Source of the DNA: Zygaena filipendulae
Taxonomy: Eukaryota; Arthropoda; Insecta; Lepidoptera; Zygaenidae
NCBI GenBank assembly: GCA_907165275.2
Contig: OU015677.1
Location: 4,898,001-4,962,000, forward strand
Length of the DNA: 64,000 nt
Direction: 5' to 3'
A model generated the notes under the pieces. It made no database searches. It was not told where the DNA came from and worked only from the letters and a program-made list of their open reading frames with translations. Numbering within the stretch: position 1 is the first letter of the stretch; each line of letters begins with the position of its first letter. Position numbers and translations under genes: made by a program. This document shows, piece after piece, positions 32,006 to 42,570 of this stretch.

Positions 32006-32433
32006 GTAAGGATTAAAATGTGTTGTTTTTGTTGCGCTTTTGCTATATAATATCGTGCAGCTGAGAATGTGACATGTACGTGTACGTTGTAGTTGAGTAT
32101 TGACAGCTTGGCCGCCATTTTAGTCAGCAGTTTTGACATTGGCCAAAAGCGTTTGACAGCCTTCATGTGATATATTTTTCTAACGCCTTGTAATCTTGTC
32201 TATGGACTTATGAAACGCATGTTTTTGTATAAATATTTACTGAATGTTGTTAAGCTATTCTTTTTTTTTGTGAAACGATAAATTTTATAAATTATAATTT
32301 TTTATTTATTTTTAATCACACTTGACGAACGGCATCGAATTTGTGATATTAGGTTATGTATTTAATTTAATTGTTATACTTAATTCTCTTTAAACAATCT
32401 TTAATCTTTTAAACTACATTATCGTTTTACAAA

Positions 32434-32439
32434 AATAAA
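32434..32439 (+). terminator. Candidate proximal poly(A) signal (talin)
   Basis: AATAAA 430 bp after the talin stop, followed by GAAAACAAAAA and T-rich sequence. Confidence 0.4.
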
Positions 32440-33678
32440 GAAAACAAAAATTAAAAAGTTTGAAATCTGCGGTGCTAATGATTTTTAATATAACTATACT
32501 GTTTATTTTATTCACTAAGATAAATAATTAATATTGAACTTTGTGCCTCTATTGCGAATGTATCATTACACTCAATAAGTCCCGAGGCTCACTCATATGT
32601 TAAGAAACAACCGTCTAACATACAAGTTTGGGTCAAAATTTCATTACAAATCAACTATACAGATTTATCGCTTCGAAAGTAACTTTTTCGGATCAGCTGA
32701 AGTATAAAATGTCGGGTAGGTACTAAATAGATGGTGTGTGTTAAACTAGCAGTTACCCTCGGCTCCACTTGCGCTCTGTTTGTTTTATTTTAAATAAGTC
32801 TATATTTATGGTTGTTAGCCTCTGGTCTTATCTAGTGAATTGGTGCTGTTATAAATTTTAATGAAGGAAAAACAAGATCTTATTTAGAAATTTTTGTATA
32901 AATATTTCTAACTTTGAAACTGCATGGTCATTAATGAAATTTGAATTAAATCCGATTAAAAACAAAACTGTTTTACAAAAAACATACATACAATCGAACA
33001 TAGAACCTCCTTTTTTTTGGAAGTCGGTTATAAATCATATATATGTTGAAGGTTTCTAGAGTTTTTTAAACAAAATAAAGTGACAATTTTGCTGTTATCA
33101 AACTAAATTCAGCCATTGTGTCTATTGTCTACAATTCATAAATGCATTAGAGGATCGCCAAACAATCTTACTTTAATCTTACTTAGATTTTTAATCCATC
33201 GAAATTTCGACCTGATGTCTTTTGTGCAGGGTCGAAATTTTTATGCACAAAAATTAAAGTAGTTTCAAAATAATACTGCTCTAATAGTTGGTGCTCAAGG
33301 GGCTGCTTACTAGTCAGTGATAACGCCCCGAGAGTGGTAGAGTGTCGGGAAATGGGCGTTCCTATTTTTCGGGAGGATATTTCAAATGTATATACAATTA
33401 TATATATAACATACCTACCCATTTTGATTATGTATATGCCTTCAACAGTGCCCACAAGATCTTTCAAAATAATGACCTCAGTTCGAGCCCTCACAAAGTG
33501 CTAGTCCCGCTCCGGGGATCTTATTGTCGTTGCCTTTTATAAAATTGAAAAAATTCAAAAACAAAAACTTTATAGTATATAATATTATATTTATAAAGGA
33601 GTTATAAAAAAAAGATCCTATTATATTTACAGAGACGCAACGGGATTCCAATATTTAAATTAACATTTAAATTTTCAC

Positions 33679-33915
33679 CGCCGCACTCAGAGTCGACTTT
33701 AAATGATTACTTAGTTAAGTATAATTTTTTAGAACGAAACTGCCGCAATCAGACAAGTTTAATAAATTAATGTTAATTGGAATTTAACTAATCAAGTTAC
33801 ATCTCATTAAATGCCAAATAACCTTAATTTACTGAACGTGTCTGATTCCGGCAGTTTTGTTTTAAAAAGCTATACTTAACTAAGTAATCATTAAGGTCGA
33901 CTCTGAGTGCGGCCG
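33679..33915. mobile_element. Hairpin MITE in the talin 3' region
   Basis: Arms CCGCACTCAGAGTCGACTTT and AAGGTCGACTCTGAGTGCGG. The pairing extends through TACTTAGTTAAGTATA and TTAATGTTAATTGG nearly to the centre. Confidence 0.95.
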
Positions 33916-36790
33916 TAAAGTCTTCAAGTAGGTACTGAAGTGGCTACTTAAAACTTAAATGTTTAACTATAAACACTGCTATAGTTGATACCTTGATACG
34001 ATGTTAGTCAAAAAGGGGGTGCCAAACCGCGAGCGCTTACTTTGTTTTTTTAGTGTGTATCCGAGACCGCAAATAAATCATAAGAAACGTAATGATAAAT
34101 ACAAATAATCTACGTACTGATGGCATTGTAAATACAATTTTATAATGTTCGTGTAAGAATCTCGAAAACATTTTGAGTTTTAGAGAAAATTGTAAAGGAG
34201 TAGGTAAATATTGTGCACACGACGACTACGGCTTGATGATTAAATGCATACCCTTTCGACGTGGTCTCCCTTCTTGGCTAACATTGCATACCTGTTGTTT
34301 CTGTAAAATAAACTACATAAGGCCCGGCGTTCACTGGCAGGAGAATTTTTAGGCGAAAAATAAGAAATATAACTTAGTTAAAAATAGGTAAAAATAAGAA
34401 ATATACCTTAGATACATTACAACAGTATAGTTGTAATTTAAAGTTCAATTCTAGTAGAATCATTTATATATTAAATATAACTAAAGTATGTCATAAAAAT
34501 CGAAAAAAAAAAATCGAAGCAAAAATCAATCACCACGAGTGCCATTCTCATTGTATTTATGTCATAACTTGTGCCTTTCATCTTTCGATTTAAACCTAAC
34601 ACAAACGGAACAAGTTGAATGAATCAATGTAAACCAAAGTATAAAATCAGAGGTACCTACAACCAGTAAGTACCGGATTTATATTGGTTTAGAAGGACTT
34701 GATCTGTTTTCGTTGTGGTTTTTACAAAAAAAAAAAAAACGTTGAGACGGAAAATATAGCGTAGAATTAAAAACAGAAAAAAATTGAATGATATAATCTC
34801 TAACGGACTGTGTAAAATGATTTTTAATATAAAGTCGGCCGTTATAACTTATATTTATGAGAATGTTATAGTTTTTTTGAAAAAGAAACTTTAGGGTTCC
34901 CTCTCTTTGTCGTGCCAGAATAAAAAGCGTCCCTAAATGTATGAAAGTTTTTTTCAAGTCTAGCATGTAGTTTCTACGTGATGCGTAAAGTCAAAAAACG
35001 GAGAGAAAAATTATCGAAACCACTTATTTCAAGTTATCTTTTAATTGCCCTGCTATATTTTTATATTTCCAACGCAAGAAAAACCTCTAAGAATACAGTT
35101 TTGTTATTCTAAAAATTATATCAATATTTTCGACCTCTATGTGTAACGTAGAAATTACAATGGACAAAATTTTGTGGTAGGGCAGATAATATCTTCAAAA
35201 TCAAAATACTACACAGTCCTTATTTATATTATGTATATAGAATTTATGTGCCATCTACATCTCTTAGGTATTTATAGGTGTATATAGTACATACATATAA
35301 ATTATAATAACATTTTCTAGTTATAATAATCTATAGGATGTCATAACATTGTGTAGCGAAGGTTCGGTGCAATTTAAAAAAATAATAAAAATAACCTATT
35401 TTAACCACTAATCGTTGTAACGTGTTGTATTTAGGTTATATTTTTGTATAAGTTAATACTAAGACTAAATTATAAATATATGTAGACTTTTATAATCTCC
35501 GACCTAATTTTATATAATTTACTGAATGTCAGTTTGAGCATGGATTATATTAATAATATTTTGGATAACGAATTATCTAAAGCATTTCATAATTTCTTTT
35601 ATAGCCGGCAGGTGGCATCTACTCAGGTAGCTTGAAACGACGATACTTACAGACTTTTAGCTCTATCCAAAATCGGCGTGCCTTAATTTTTGCAACATGG
35701 AAATTTGGATATCGGTTTCGTTTTTACAATTAATATTATAAAATAATTAACTATTTTGTATTAATGTTTCATATGAGAAAAAATAATTTAAAATAATTAT
35801 ATTTGTAACTTATGTAACATTTATAATATATAAATTATAAGCCCACGATAGTTTTTCGTCCACTGAAGGTATTGAAACACCAATTCATTTGAAATTAGCA
35901 TACTTAAGTGTAATTTAACAATCGGAAAATATATGAAATAAATTACGTGTAAGATTATAACTATTTTATGATAAAATATAAATATAATAATAATAATTTA
36001 TAAGTTATAATTACAGCTCATATGACGTGAAATGTAATTTGCTGATAATAAAAAAGTTGTCGTATGTATTTTAGATTATACAATACAAGATTGACAACAA
36101 ACAGGCAGATTAAAAACTTATATAAGGCAGCAAAACTATCTAGCAGTATTCTATCCGAGGCAACTAATGGTTTGTCAAAACGTGCCTCTGTGCCTACTAA
36201 AAACTTGCAGCTGCATTATGTCTACTAATCGTTAAGTAAAACCAGGCTAAAACTCGTGTCTTATTAATTTTTAATTATTATTAAACATATTTTACAGTTC
36301 ATATATTCTGAATAAGTAATGCTTTCGATATAAACTGTACCTATAACATAATAATATATAAACAGAATATTGCTTACATTTTTATAGATAACTTGTGAAA
36401 TGTTTTTAATTGTAATTTTAAATATTTTTTGTTTTTGATTATAATATATTTACTCTATAGATACGGGCAGGCCAGACACTTGTGTGTCTGTGTATAAGGT
36501 CTCTCACCGTTAAGTTTATAATTATACCTAATAGAAATAATTTTATTTAAATGACCAAATAAGATTTATTTTTACTTTTCTCATATAAAATATCTATGCT
36601 ATGATTCCTTTTTTTTATATTTTAATTTTTACATTAACTACTATTACAAAACGTACATTATTCTAAAATTGATTTTGTTAATGATTATTTTTGAGATTTT
36701 ATTCAATGTATCTTGTATTGATTAGTGTTAGCGGATGTTTTTTCGTGTAACTTAGTTGGGGGCATTGTATTTTGACTCACACGTGAATAT

Positions 36791-36796
36791 AATAAA
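36791..36796 (+). terminator. Candidate distal poly(A) signal (talin)
   Basis: AATAAA followed 20-40 bp later by TGTGTTAGTCTTTTTATTTT, a typical GT/T-rich downstream element. Confidence 0.4.
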
Positions 36797-36830
36797 GTTT
36801 CACTAATTTAATATGTGTTAGTCTTTTTAT

Positions 36831-37240
36831 TTTCTGCAACTATCTACCATAAATAGTAGATACTCCTAAACACATAATATATGAATGAGGCCATCTTCCA
36901 GGAGCATAGACTTTAGAATATAGTGACTTCGGACCGTCACTTTCTTACAATGCACAATCTATCATTTATCATTTATCCTTATCTATTACAAAGGATATCA
37001 TAATGTGGATGTCGACGCTTGAAAGGCAATCCTTACTAAGCGACAATAAGTAGTGATTAGTATAGGCACAGTACTATCTTTGGTTAAGGCTATCAAAACA
37101 TGGAGGTGAAAGGAAAGTTCTAGTGTCCGGATGGCTAGCTAGTAGCACCTTCGAGATGAAAATCTGGCGCCAAGCACCTAACGGTGTGTTCCGACAGCCT
37201 CACTTGAAAGCCAGTTCCCATTCCAGGCTAGGTATCTTCG
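36831..37240. other. Spacer between talin and the minus-strand exons
   Basis: No gene seen. Confidence 0.5.
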
Positions 37241-37253
37241 ATCACTCAACACC

Positions 37254-37441
37254 AGTAGGGGGAGCACGGATTTTTTCGCTTTCGTCTAGTCGATATCGTC
37301 GTAATGTCAAAGCGTTTTTTTGTATGGAAAATGAACGACACTGGATAGGTGGCGCTGTTTATTTTCCATACAAAAAAAGTGCTCGATATCGACTAGACGA
37401 GAGCGAAAAAATTCGTGCTCCCCCTACAGGTGAGCTGCGGT
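37254..37441. mobile_element. Hairpin MITE (GTAGGGGGAGCACGGATTTTT)
   Basis: Left arm AGTAGGGGGAGCACGGATTT..TCGTCTAGTCGATATCG, right arm its complement ending GTGCTCCCCCTACAG. The loop contains GACACTGGATAGGTGGCGC. Pairing covers nearly the whole 188 bp. Confidence 0.9.
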
Positions 37442-37704
37442 CAAACGCCTAGCCTGTTCACTATATAATATACTGATGGATTTCCATTTGGTCAGCAAAA
37501 TAAAAACAAACTTGATTTTATAAATTTTACTGAAAAAAAAAAAACATCAAAAAAAGAGTTAAAAATGTACATAACAATATCACCACTTCAATTTCAAATT
37601 AGACCATAAACATAATGAGCACGTTCAATTCAGCATCATGACAACATGCAACAACGTATTTTGAGATGGTGCTGATTTGAAAGTGAAATGTGAAAAAACA
37701 AGGG

Positions 37705-37848
37705 CTAGCGGCGACGACGCCGGCAACGACGTCGTCGGCGACGACAGCTCCTCCGCCTGCGACGGCGGCTGCAGCTACGACGGCGGCGCCTGCGACAGCT
37801 GCGACGACGACGGCGTCGGCGACAACTGCGCCGGCGTCGGCGGCGACG
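37705..37848 (-). CDS. Arg/Cys-rich terminal exon (X4)
   Basis: Minus strand. Acceptor AACTTTACAG, then 47 codons and TAG, phase 0. Every codon is Arg except Ser/Cys pairs: blocks of five to seven Arg separated by SC, for example RRRRRRRSCRRRRRR. The upstream exon X3 ends RRRRRRSCR in the same phase, so the repeat runs across the splice junction. This resembles protamine-type composition but has no proven homology. The GCC/CGC triplet repeat also keeps Ala/Val-rich and Asp/Gly-rich frames open. Confidence 0.6.
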   Translation of the reverse strand, partial: RRRRRRRSCRRRRRRRSCRRRRRRSCSRRRRRRSCRRRRRRCRRRRR

Positions 37849-37914
37849 CTGTAAAGTTGACAACGACAGTTGATAACATTTTCTTTTAGCGCATGTAGGC
37901 ACATATCAAAATAA

Positions 37915-38205
37915 TGTAGGGTATGAAAATCAAAATTCTAATTTATCCGTCAGAAAATAAAAAATAATGGACACGTATTTTTCAAATTACTGAAAATAAA
38001 CATAGATAAACTGCATTAAAGTTTAGGGTGAGGGAATCGTGCGTCAGTAGATATTCGGTATAAGCCCCGTATAAACTGCATGCAAATTTCAACTCAATGT
38101 ATCGCCGTTATTTTTTGGATACGTAAAAAAAGAAAAAAATTCGTATCCAATATTTTTTACTAATCTACACGACGGATTAAAAAAAAATTAGCCAAGTAGC
38201 CAATT
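37915..38205. mobile_element. AGTCCGTC MITE
   Basis: GGTATGAAAATCAAAATTCT..TCCGTCAGAAAATAAAAAAT to TAATCTACACGACGGATTAA. Lies in the intron between X4 and X3. Confidence 0.85.
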
Positions 38206-38260
38206 CGGTAGTAGGCGTCTGTGATAATACGGTCAGCTCGAGTGGTGTGGTGCAACATAC

Positions 38261-38372
38261 CCGACACGACCGGCGGCGCCGCCTGCGCCGACAGCCGCAG
38301 CGGTCCGACGGCTCGCCGGAGCGCGACTGCGACATTGACCGGTTGCGCGACAGATTCTTGTCATTGCCGCGT
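38261..38372 (-). CDS. Basic exon X3
   Basis: Minus strand. Acceptor TATGACACAG, donor CGG|GTATGT; 1 nt plus 37 codons. Reads RGNDKNLSRNRSMSQSRSGE and PSDRCGCRRRRRRSCR. The leading nucleotide completes the GC left by X2. The plus strand of the same bases is also open, but it lacks matching splice sites. Confidence 0.65.
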
Positions 38373-39175
38373 CTGTGTCATAGAAAATTTTTCATCAGTA
38401 TGGATATTCTATGCATCAAAGGCCAATAAGTTACTGAATCACGTTCACATTTCTTTCGTAATCACATTTATACCCTTATTGCTTACTAGCTGACCCCCGC
38501 GGTTTCACGAGTAGCTCAGGATCACTTTAACTTCCTATAAGTGAAAGAGTTTTCAAAATTGGTTCAGTAGATCCAGAGATTACAACCTCACAAACTCCGG
38601 AGTTCCCGCGGGGATCCCGGGATAAAATCGTTTTGGATGTAACCAGCGAAATTTACGGCCGCATTCAGAGTCGTTTTGATGATATTCATCGTAACAATTA
38701 ATGTAATAATGGCATGGTGGTGTTAAATCATTGTGTGTCATGGAAATTCTATTTTGGAGCATTATTTTAGCAGGCTCATTATTTATTTGTTTCTAGGTAC
38801 CAAGTAAGATTAGTACAATATAATTTTAACCACCACAAACCTTCGCACGCGCTCATCAGCTTCAGGGTTAGCAGGATGATCCCTGAAAATAACATAAATA
38901 TACTAGTTGTGCCTCGCGGTTTCACCTGTGTTAATTTCGGAGTTCCCGTAGGAATTCTGGGAGCGAAGTACCTACCTACCCAATGAATTGTTGGTAACTT
39001 GGTTAAGTAGTTAAGTCGAGGAGGAGGAGGTTTACTTTTAAAACCGGTGCAGTAGTTTTTCAGCTTGTCCAGTACAAACCGAACTAGTTCTACATAAACT
39101 GTATAATATTTAACTAGGTACTTAAAAATAAATATCATAAGAAACTTAAATGTACAAGTAGGTAGGTATAGATAA
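38373..39175. other. Intron between X3 and X2
   Basis: Contains CCCCGCGGTTTCAC-family fragments (38486-38640, 38903-38990) and a scrap of hairpin MITE (CCGCATTCAGAGTCG, 38658). No further exon seen. Confidence 0.55.
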
Positions 39176-39390
39176 TACTAGCTGTGCCCCGCGGTTTCAC
39201 CCGCGTTAATTTCAGAGTTCCCGCGGGAATTCCGGGATAAAAAGTAGGTACCCTATATGTTAATCTGATGCATAAGCTATATGATTGTAAAGTTTCATTT
39301 AAATCCATCCAGTAGTTTTTGCGTGAAAGAGTAACAAACATCCATCCATACATTCTTACAAACTTTCGCGTTTATAATATTAGTAGGATT
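39176..39390 (+). mobile_element. Near-complete CCCCGCGGTTTCACCCGCG repeat next to the X2 donor
   Basis: TACTAGCTGTGCCCCGCGGT..GAATTCCGGGATAAAAAGTA..TATAATATTAGTAGGATT. Its 3' end falls within 10 bp of the X2 donor, so the intron begins almost inside the element. Confidence 0.85.
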
Positions 39391-39398
39391 TGTCATAC

Positions 39399-39512
39399 GC
39401 ATTCTCAACGGTCTTATCCTTGTCCTGTTCGCCTTCCAACTTCTTCTTGGAGCTGGACTTCTTCTCGCTGCGCGTTTGATGCGAGTGGCGCGCCGCTGCC
39501 GCACGACGGCGT
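39399..39512 (-). CDS. Lys/Arg-rich exon X2
   Basis: Minus strand. Acceptor TTTGTTTGCAG, donor GC|GTATGA; 1 nt plus 37 codons plus 2. Reads RRRAAAARHSHQTRSEKKSS and SKKKLEGEQDKDKTVENA. Phase matches X1 (AA|A) and X3 (GC|A). If the weak donor is skipped, the frame ends at a TAA a few codons later, after DKSY. Confidence 0.65.
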
Positions 39513-39543
39513 CTGCAAACAAACAAACATGACCGCTTGCTTT

Positions 39544-39800
39544 CACGAGGGCAGGCGTATCGGCCCCGACTCCCGAGTGTCGATAGTGAAATAAGTGTTC
39601 GATCAAGAATTAACTAGATGCATTGGCGTAGCTAAGGATTTATCCAGGAGTAGCAGCCGTTGTTTCACGAGGGCCTAGGCGTATCGGCCCTGAGTCCTGA
39701 TTGTCGATACTCGATAGTGAAATAAGTGTTCGCTCAAGAATTAACTAGATACCTATAGATAGACATTGGCGTAGCTAAGGATTTTATCCAGGAGTAGCCA
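39544..39800. repeat. Tandem duplication of about 125 bp
   Basis: ACGAGGGCAGGCGTATCGGC..AAGAATTAACTAGAT..GGCGTAGCTAAGGATTTATC at 39544-39655 recurs with small changes at 39668-39800. Intronic for the minus-strand exons. Confidence 0.85.
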
Positions 39801-40441
39801 GGGGCGTCTTAACCATATGCGGCGCCCGGGTGCGAAATTGTAGTTAGGCAAGGTAAGTAGGTAGGTAGGTACTATTTACCACCAGATTCATACAGATGTT
39901 GATGATTGTTGTTGAGTTTCTTGTCATTTCTTCTCAGCAGAGGACGTACCTGACGGTAATTTATAGTTCTAAGAACCAGCTGACGATTACAAGTGATTGT
40001 ATCCAATCCAAGTAATAAATAGCTTTTGAATTTTGAATTTTGATCGCCCGACCCGGCTGGCGGGAAAGACGCCCCTAGGAGTAGCAGGCGCCCATCTAAA
40101 TTAACCACAATCATCGAAATAAACAACAATTACAAATAAATAATCATTCACTTCATTCGTTCTTCTGTTTGCGATAACATGGCCTCCTCTGCACTCCTAG
40201 TGTCAATTTTTCAGGAGTTTCCAACATGGGAATTGACTACCCTGCCCTTCCCTGTTAGTTATAGGCTGAGTCTGCTCCCGCCACATTGCAAGCGTGCAAG
40301 CTATATTATCTGTGGTGTAAGCAGGCAGACACCAGAGAGCTTGACCTATTTGGCTAGGCACCGACTTCGAACCGATCAGTAAGTGGAACATACCAGTAGC
40401 AAAGCAGAGTACCAGCAAAGAACGAAGACTGAAATACTAAC

Positions 40442-40570
40442 TTCCGCTGAAGGTCAACGTAACTCTTGAGGCGGGCGGAGTAGCGAGGCTCCTCGGTCGC
40501 ACTCCGCTTCCTCATAAACTCCACCAGATCGTCGTTGGGCTTCTTCTTCTGTTCCTCCTGCTCCATGCTG
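40442..40570 (-). CDS. Charged exon X1, start uncertain
   Basis: Minus strand. Donor GGAA|GTTAGT. If the acceptor is CACCCCAG (start 40570) it has 1 nt plus 42 codons plus 2 and reads SMEQEEQKKKPNDDLVEFMR.. RSATEEPRYSARLKSYVDLQ..RK. An overlapping frame from ATG 40648 (MVDKLRCLENPLDPVDAA..) also looks coding up to about the CAGCAGC at 40565-40573. So the true exon may start further upstream, with a one-base error in the assembly. No family recognised. Confidence 0.55.
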
Positions 40571-40655
40571 CTGGGGTGCCTCATCCACGCTTACTGCTGC
40601 GTCAACTGGATCCAACGGATTCTCTAAACATCGTAGTTTATCGACCATTACTATA

Positions 40656-40990
40656 CTTAGTTCAACACCAGGGCTGGTCCTGCCTTTAGTTCAGGGTGTG
40701 CGGTGCACACGGGCGCCGACTCGGCGCGCATCGCATCGCATTTTCTACAATTTCATAGATATTAATCTACATTTCTACAATAACAAGCAAGTTTGTTTTT
40801 CAATCAAACTTTTATAATGCTTTTTCTCAAATCAAGCTTTTTCAGAATTTCAACTTCAAATGTCTGCTAAAAAAGAACTGTGCTAGTTTTTGAATATTTT
40901 ATCAATCAATTGACTATTCTAGATACCGAATCTAGTCTTAACTCAATGCCCTACTACTGGTACCTTTTTACGATGGACGCCCACATATAG
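40656..40990. mobile_element. Repeat fragments upstream of X1
   Basis: TTCAGGGTGTGCGGTGCACACGGGCGCC (40693-40720) matches the element at 53230-53870. 40775-40990 matches 26235-26420. Confidence 0.6.
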
Positions 40991-42338
40991 GCTCTTCCTA
41001 TCCCTCTGATAGAATTGAACCGATAACACTTTACTCATAACATCGTAATACTCACCATGTATTGAACTTTGACGGCCGATACATTTTATATATAGGTAGG
41101 TAACTGACACTTTAGAGTAATTTAAAAGATGCAAAAAAGAAATATTACAAAACTATCTCGTCCAATGTGTTTGGACGTGATAATTTTGACTGCGCGTTCC
41201 TTTGTTTCCTCGGAACTTCAGCGACGTTTACAAAAATCCTAAAAAGAGATATTTGAAGGAATTCTTTGTGTGCCAGAATTTTTAATTTTGATAAAAACTT
41301 ACCTACTTACCTATCTATATTTTTACCGCATTGTGTTCGACCTCTTTTTTCATAACTGCCTATTGGTTTCAGTTCTATTTTATTGGTTCTGTTGATTTGT
41401 TTTTTTGCCCTACTTGTGAAGAATCTAGACTTTTAGAATGTACAAGCGTGTTATATTTTCGACGACATCTTACACGACACCCTGGCCGTTTGCAGTGGTT
41501 CGCCTACAGATTGTATACTAGGATAAATTCACAAACAAGAAGTTTTGAAAGAAAACCTAATGATAGGTCGCATTACCTTACTACAGTCATGTGAAAACAT
41601 ACTTTCTACGAAGTACCTACATTTTGTGATTTTTAACCGACTAGTATTCTCTTTACAGATACATAGATACATTATAGATAAGATTTATAGATACATAGAT
41701 TGACGACTTGGCTAAGGAGGCAGGAATTAGAGGGGTTTAGCCCTCGACTTTCCTAATATTGACACCCCTAATTCACATTTTCACATTTCACTTTTGAAGC
41801 GTAAATTAGGGGTGTCAAGTGCCGCTTTTGTTAGGATCGCCTAAAAGTTTGTAAAAAAATAAAACTCAAATAAACTGTATGCACTTTGTGTATTAAAATC
41901 ATAATTATAATTGTAATAAACGAAACTTACAAATAACTTTACAAACAAACAATACACCGAACAAATCAGTTAGAGTACTTGCAATACTTAGGTTATCATA
42001 ACTAATAACAAAATTTTAACGATTTCTGGCATGATGTCTAATTTTTTTTTTTTATATTTTGAACTGAAATGCAATTTGAATTTTCGCCAACGATATTACC
42101 TAATTAAACCGATTTAACAAATCATCGAACAAATAAAAAATTACAGCTTACACAAGTCAAATTTAAAATTGCTCCTTCGTCTTGGCACAGGCTAGACAGT
42201 TTATACTTAGCAGCAAACAAAATGGTGGCACGTCCATTGTCTTATTAAGTCTTTAGATATTTCCGTAGATATTTAATTTAAACATCTTGTGAAATTCGAT
42301 TCATATAATGGTTTTAATGAACCTTAATTCACTATCGG
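40991..42338. other. Minus-gene intron or intergenic
   Basis: AT-rich. Inverted GGGGTGTCAA-type fragments flank 41700-41840 (GTTTGGCTAAGG-like element, compare 44785). No exon. Confidence 0.5.
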
Positions 42339-42570
42339 CCGCACTCAGAGTCGACTTTAATGATTACTTAGTTAAGTATAGATTTTTAAAACAAAACTGC
42401 CGCAATCAGAGACGTTCAGTAAATTAATGTTAATTGGCATTTAATGAGATGTAACTTAATTAGTTAAATGCCAATTAACATTAATTTATTAAACTTGTTT
42501 GATTGCGACAGTTTTGTTTTAAGAATCTATACTTAACTAAGTAATCATTAAAGTCGACTCTGAGTGCGGA
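42339..42570. mobile_element. Hairpin MITE, reference copy
   Basis: CCGCACTCAGAGTCGACTTT..AATTGGCATTTAATGAGATG..ATGCCAATTAACATTAATTT..AAGTCGACTCTGAGTGCGG. About 232 bp, self-complementary over nearly its full length except a short TGAGATGTAACTTAATTAG loop. Confidence 0.95.

Larger units (their letters stand above)
32006..36830 (+). other. Probable talin 3'UTR and spacer
   Basis: AT-rich sequence without coding signal. It has candidate poly(A) signals at 32434-32439 and 36791-36796, so a short (0.45 kb) or long (4.8 kb) 3'UTR is possible. A hairpin MITE (33679-33915) lies between them. Several other AATAAA-like strings are unavoidable in such sequence. Confidence 0.5.

Noticed and set aside
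37677..37889. Plus-strand Asp/Gly-rich ORF and minus-strand Ala/Val-rich ORF over the GCC/GAC repeat
   Set aside because: Neither links to a neighbouring exon, while the Arg frame joins X3 in phase and shares its repeat. Low-complexity triplets open all frames.
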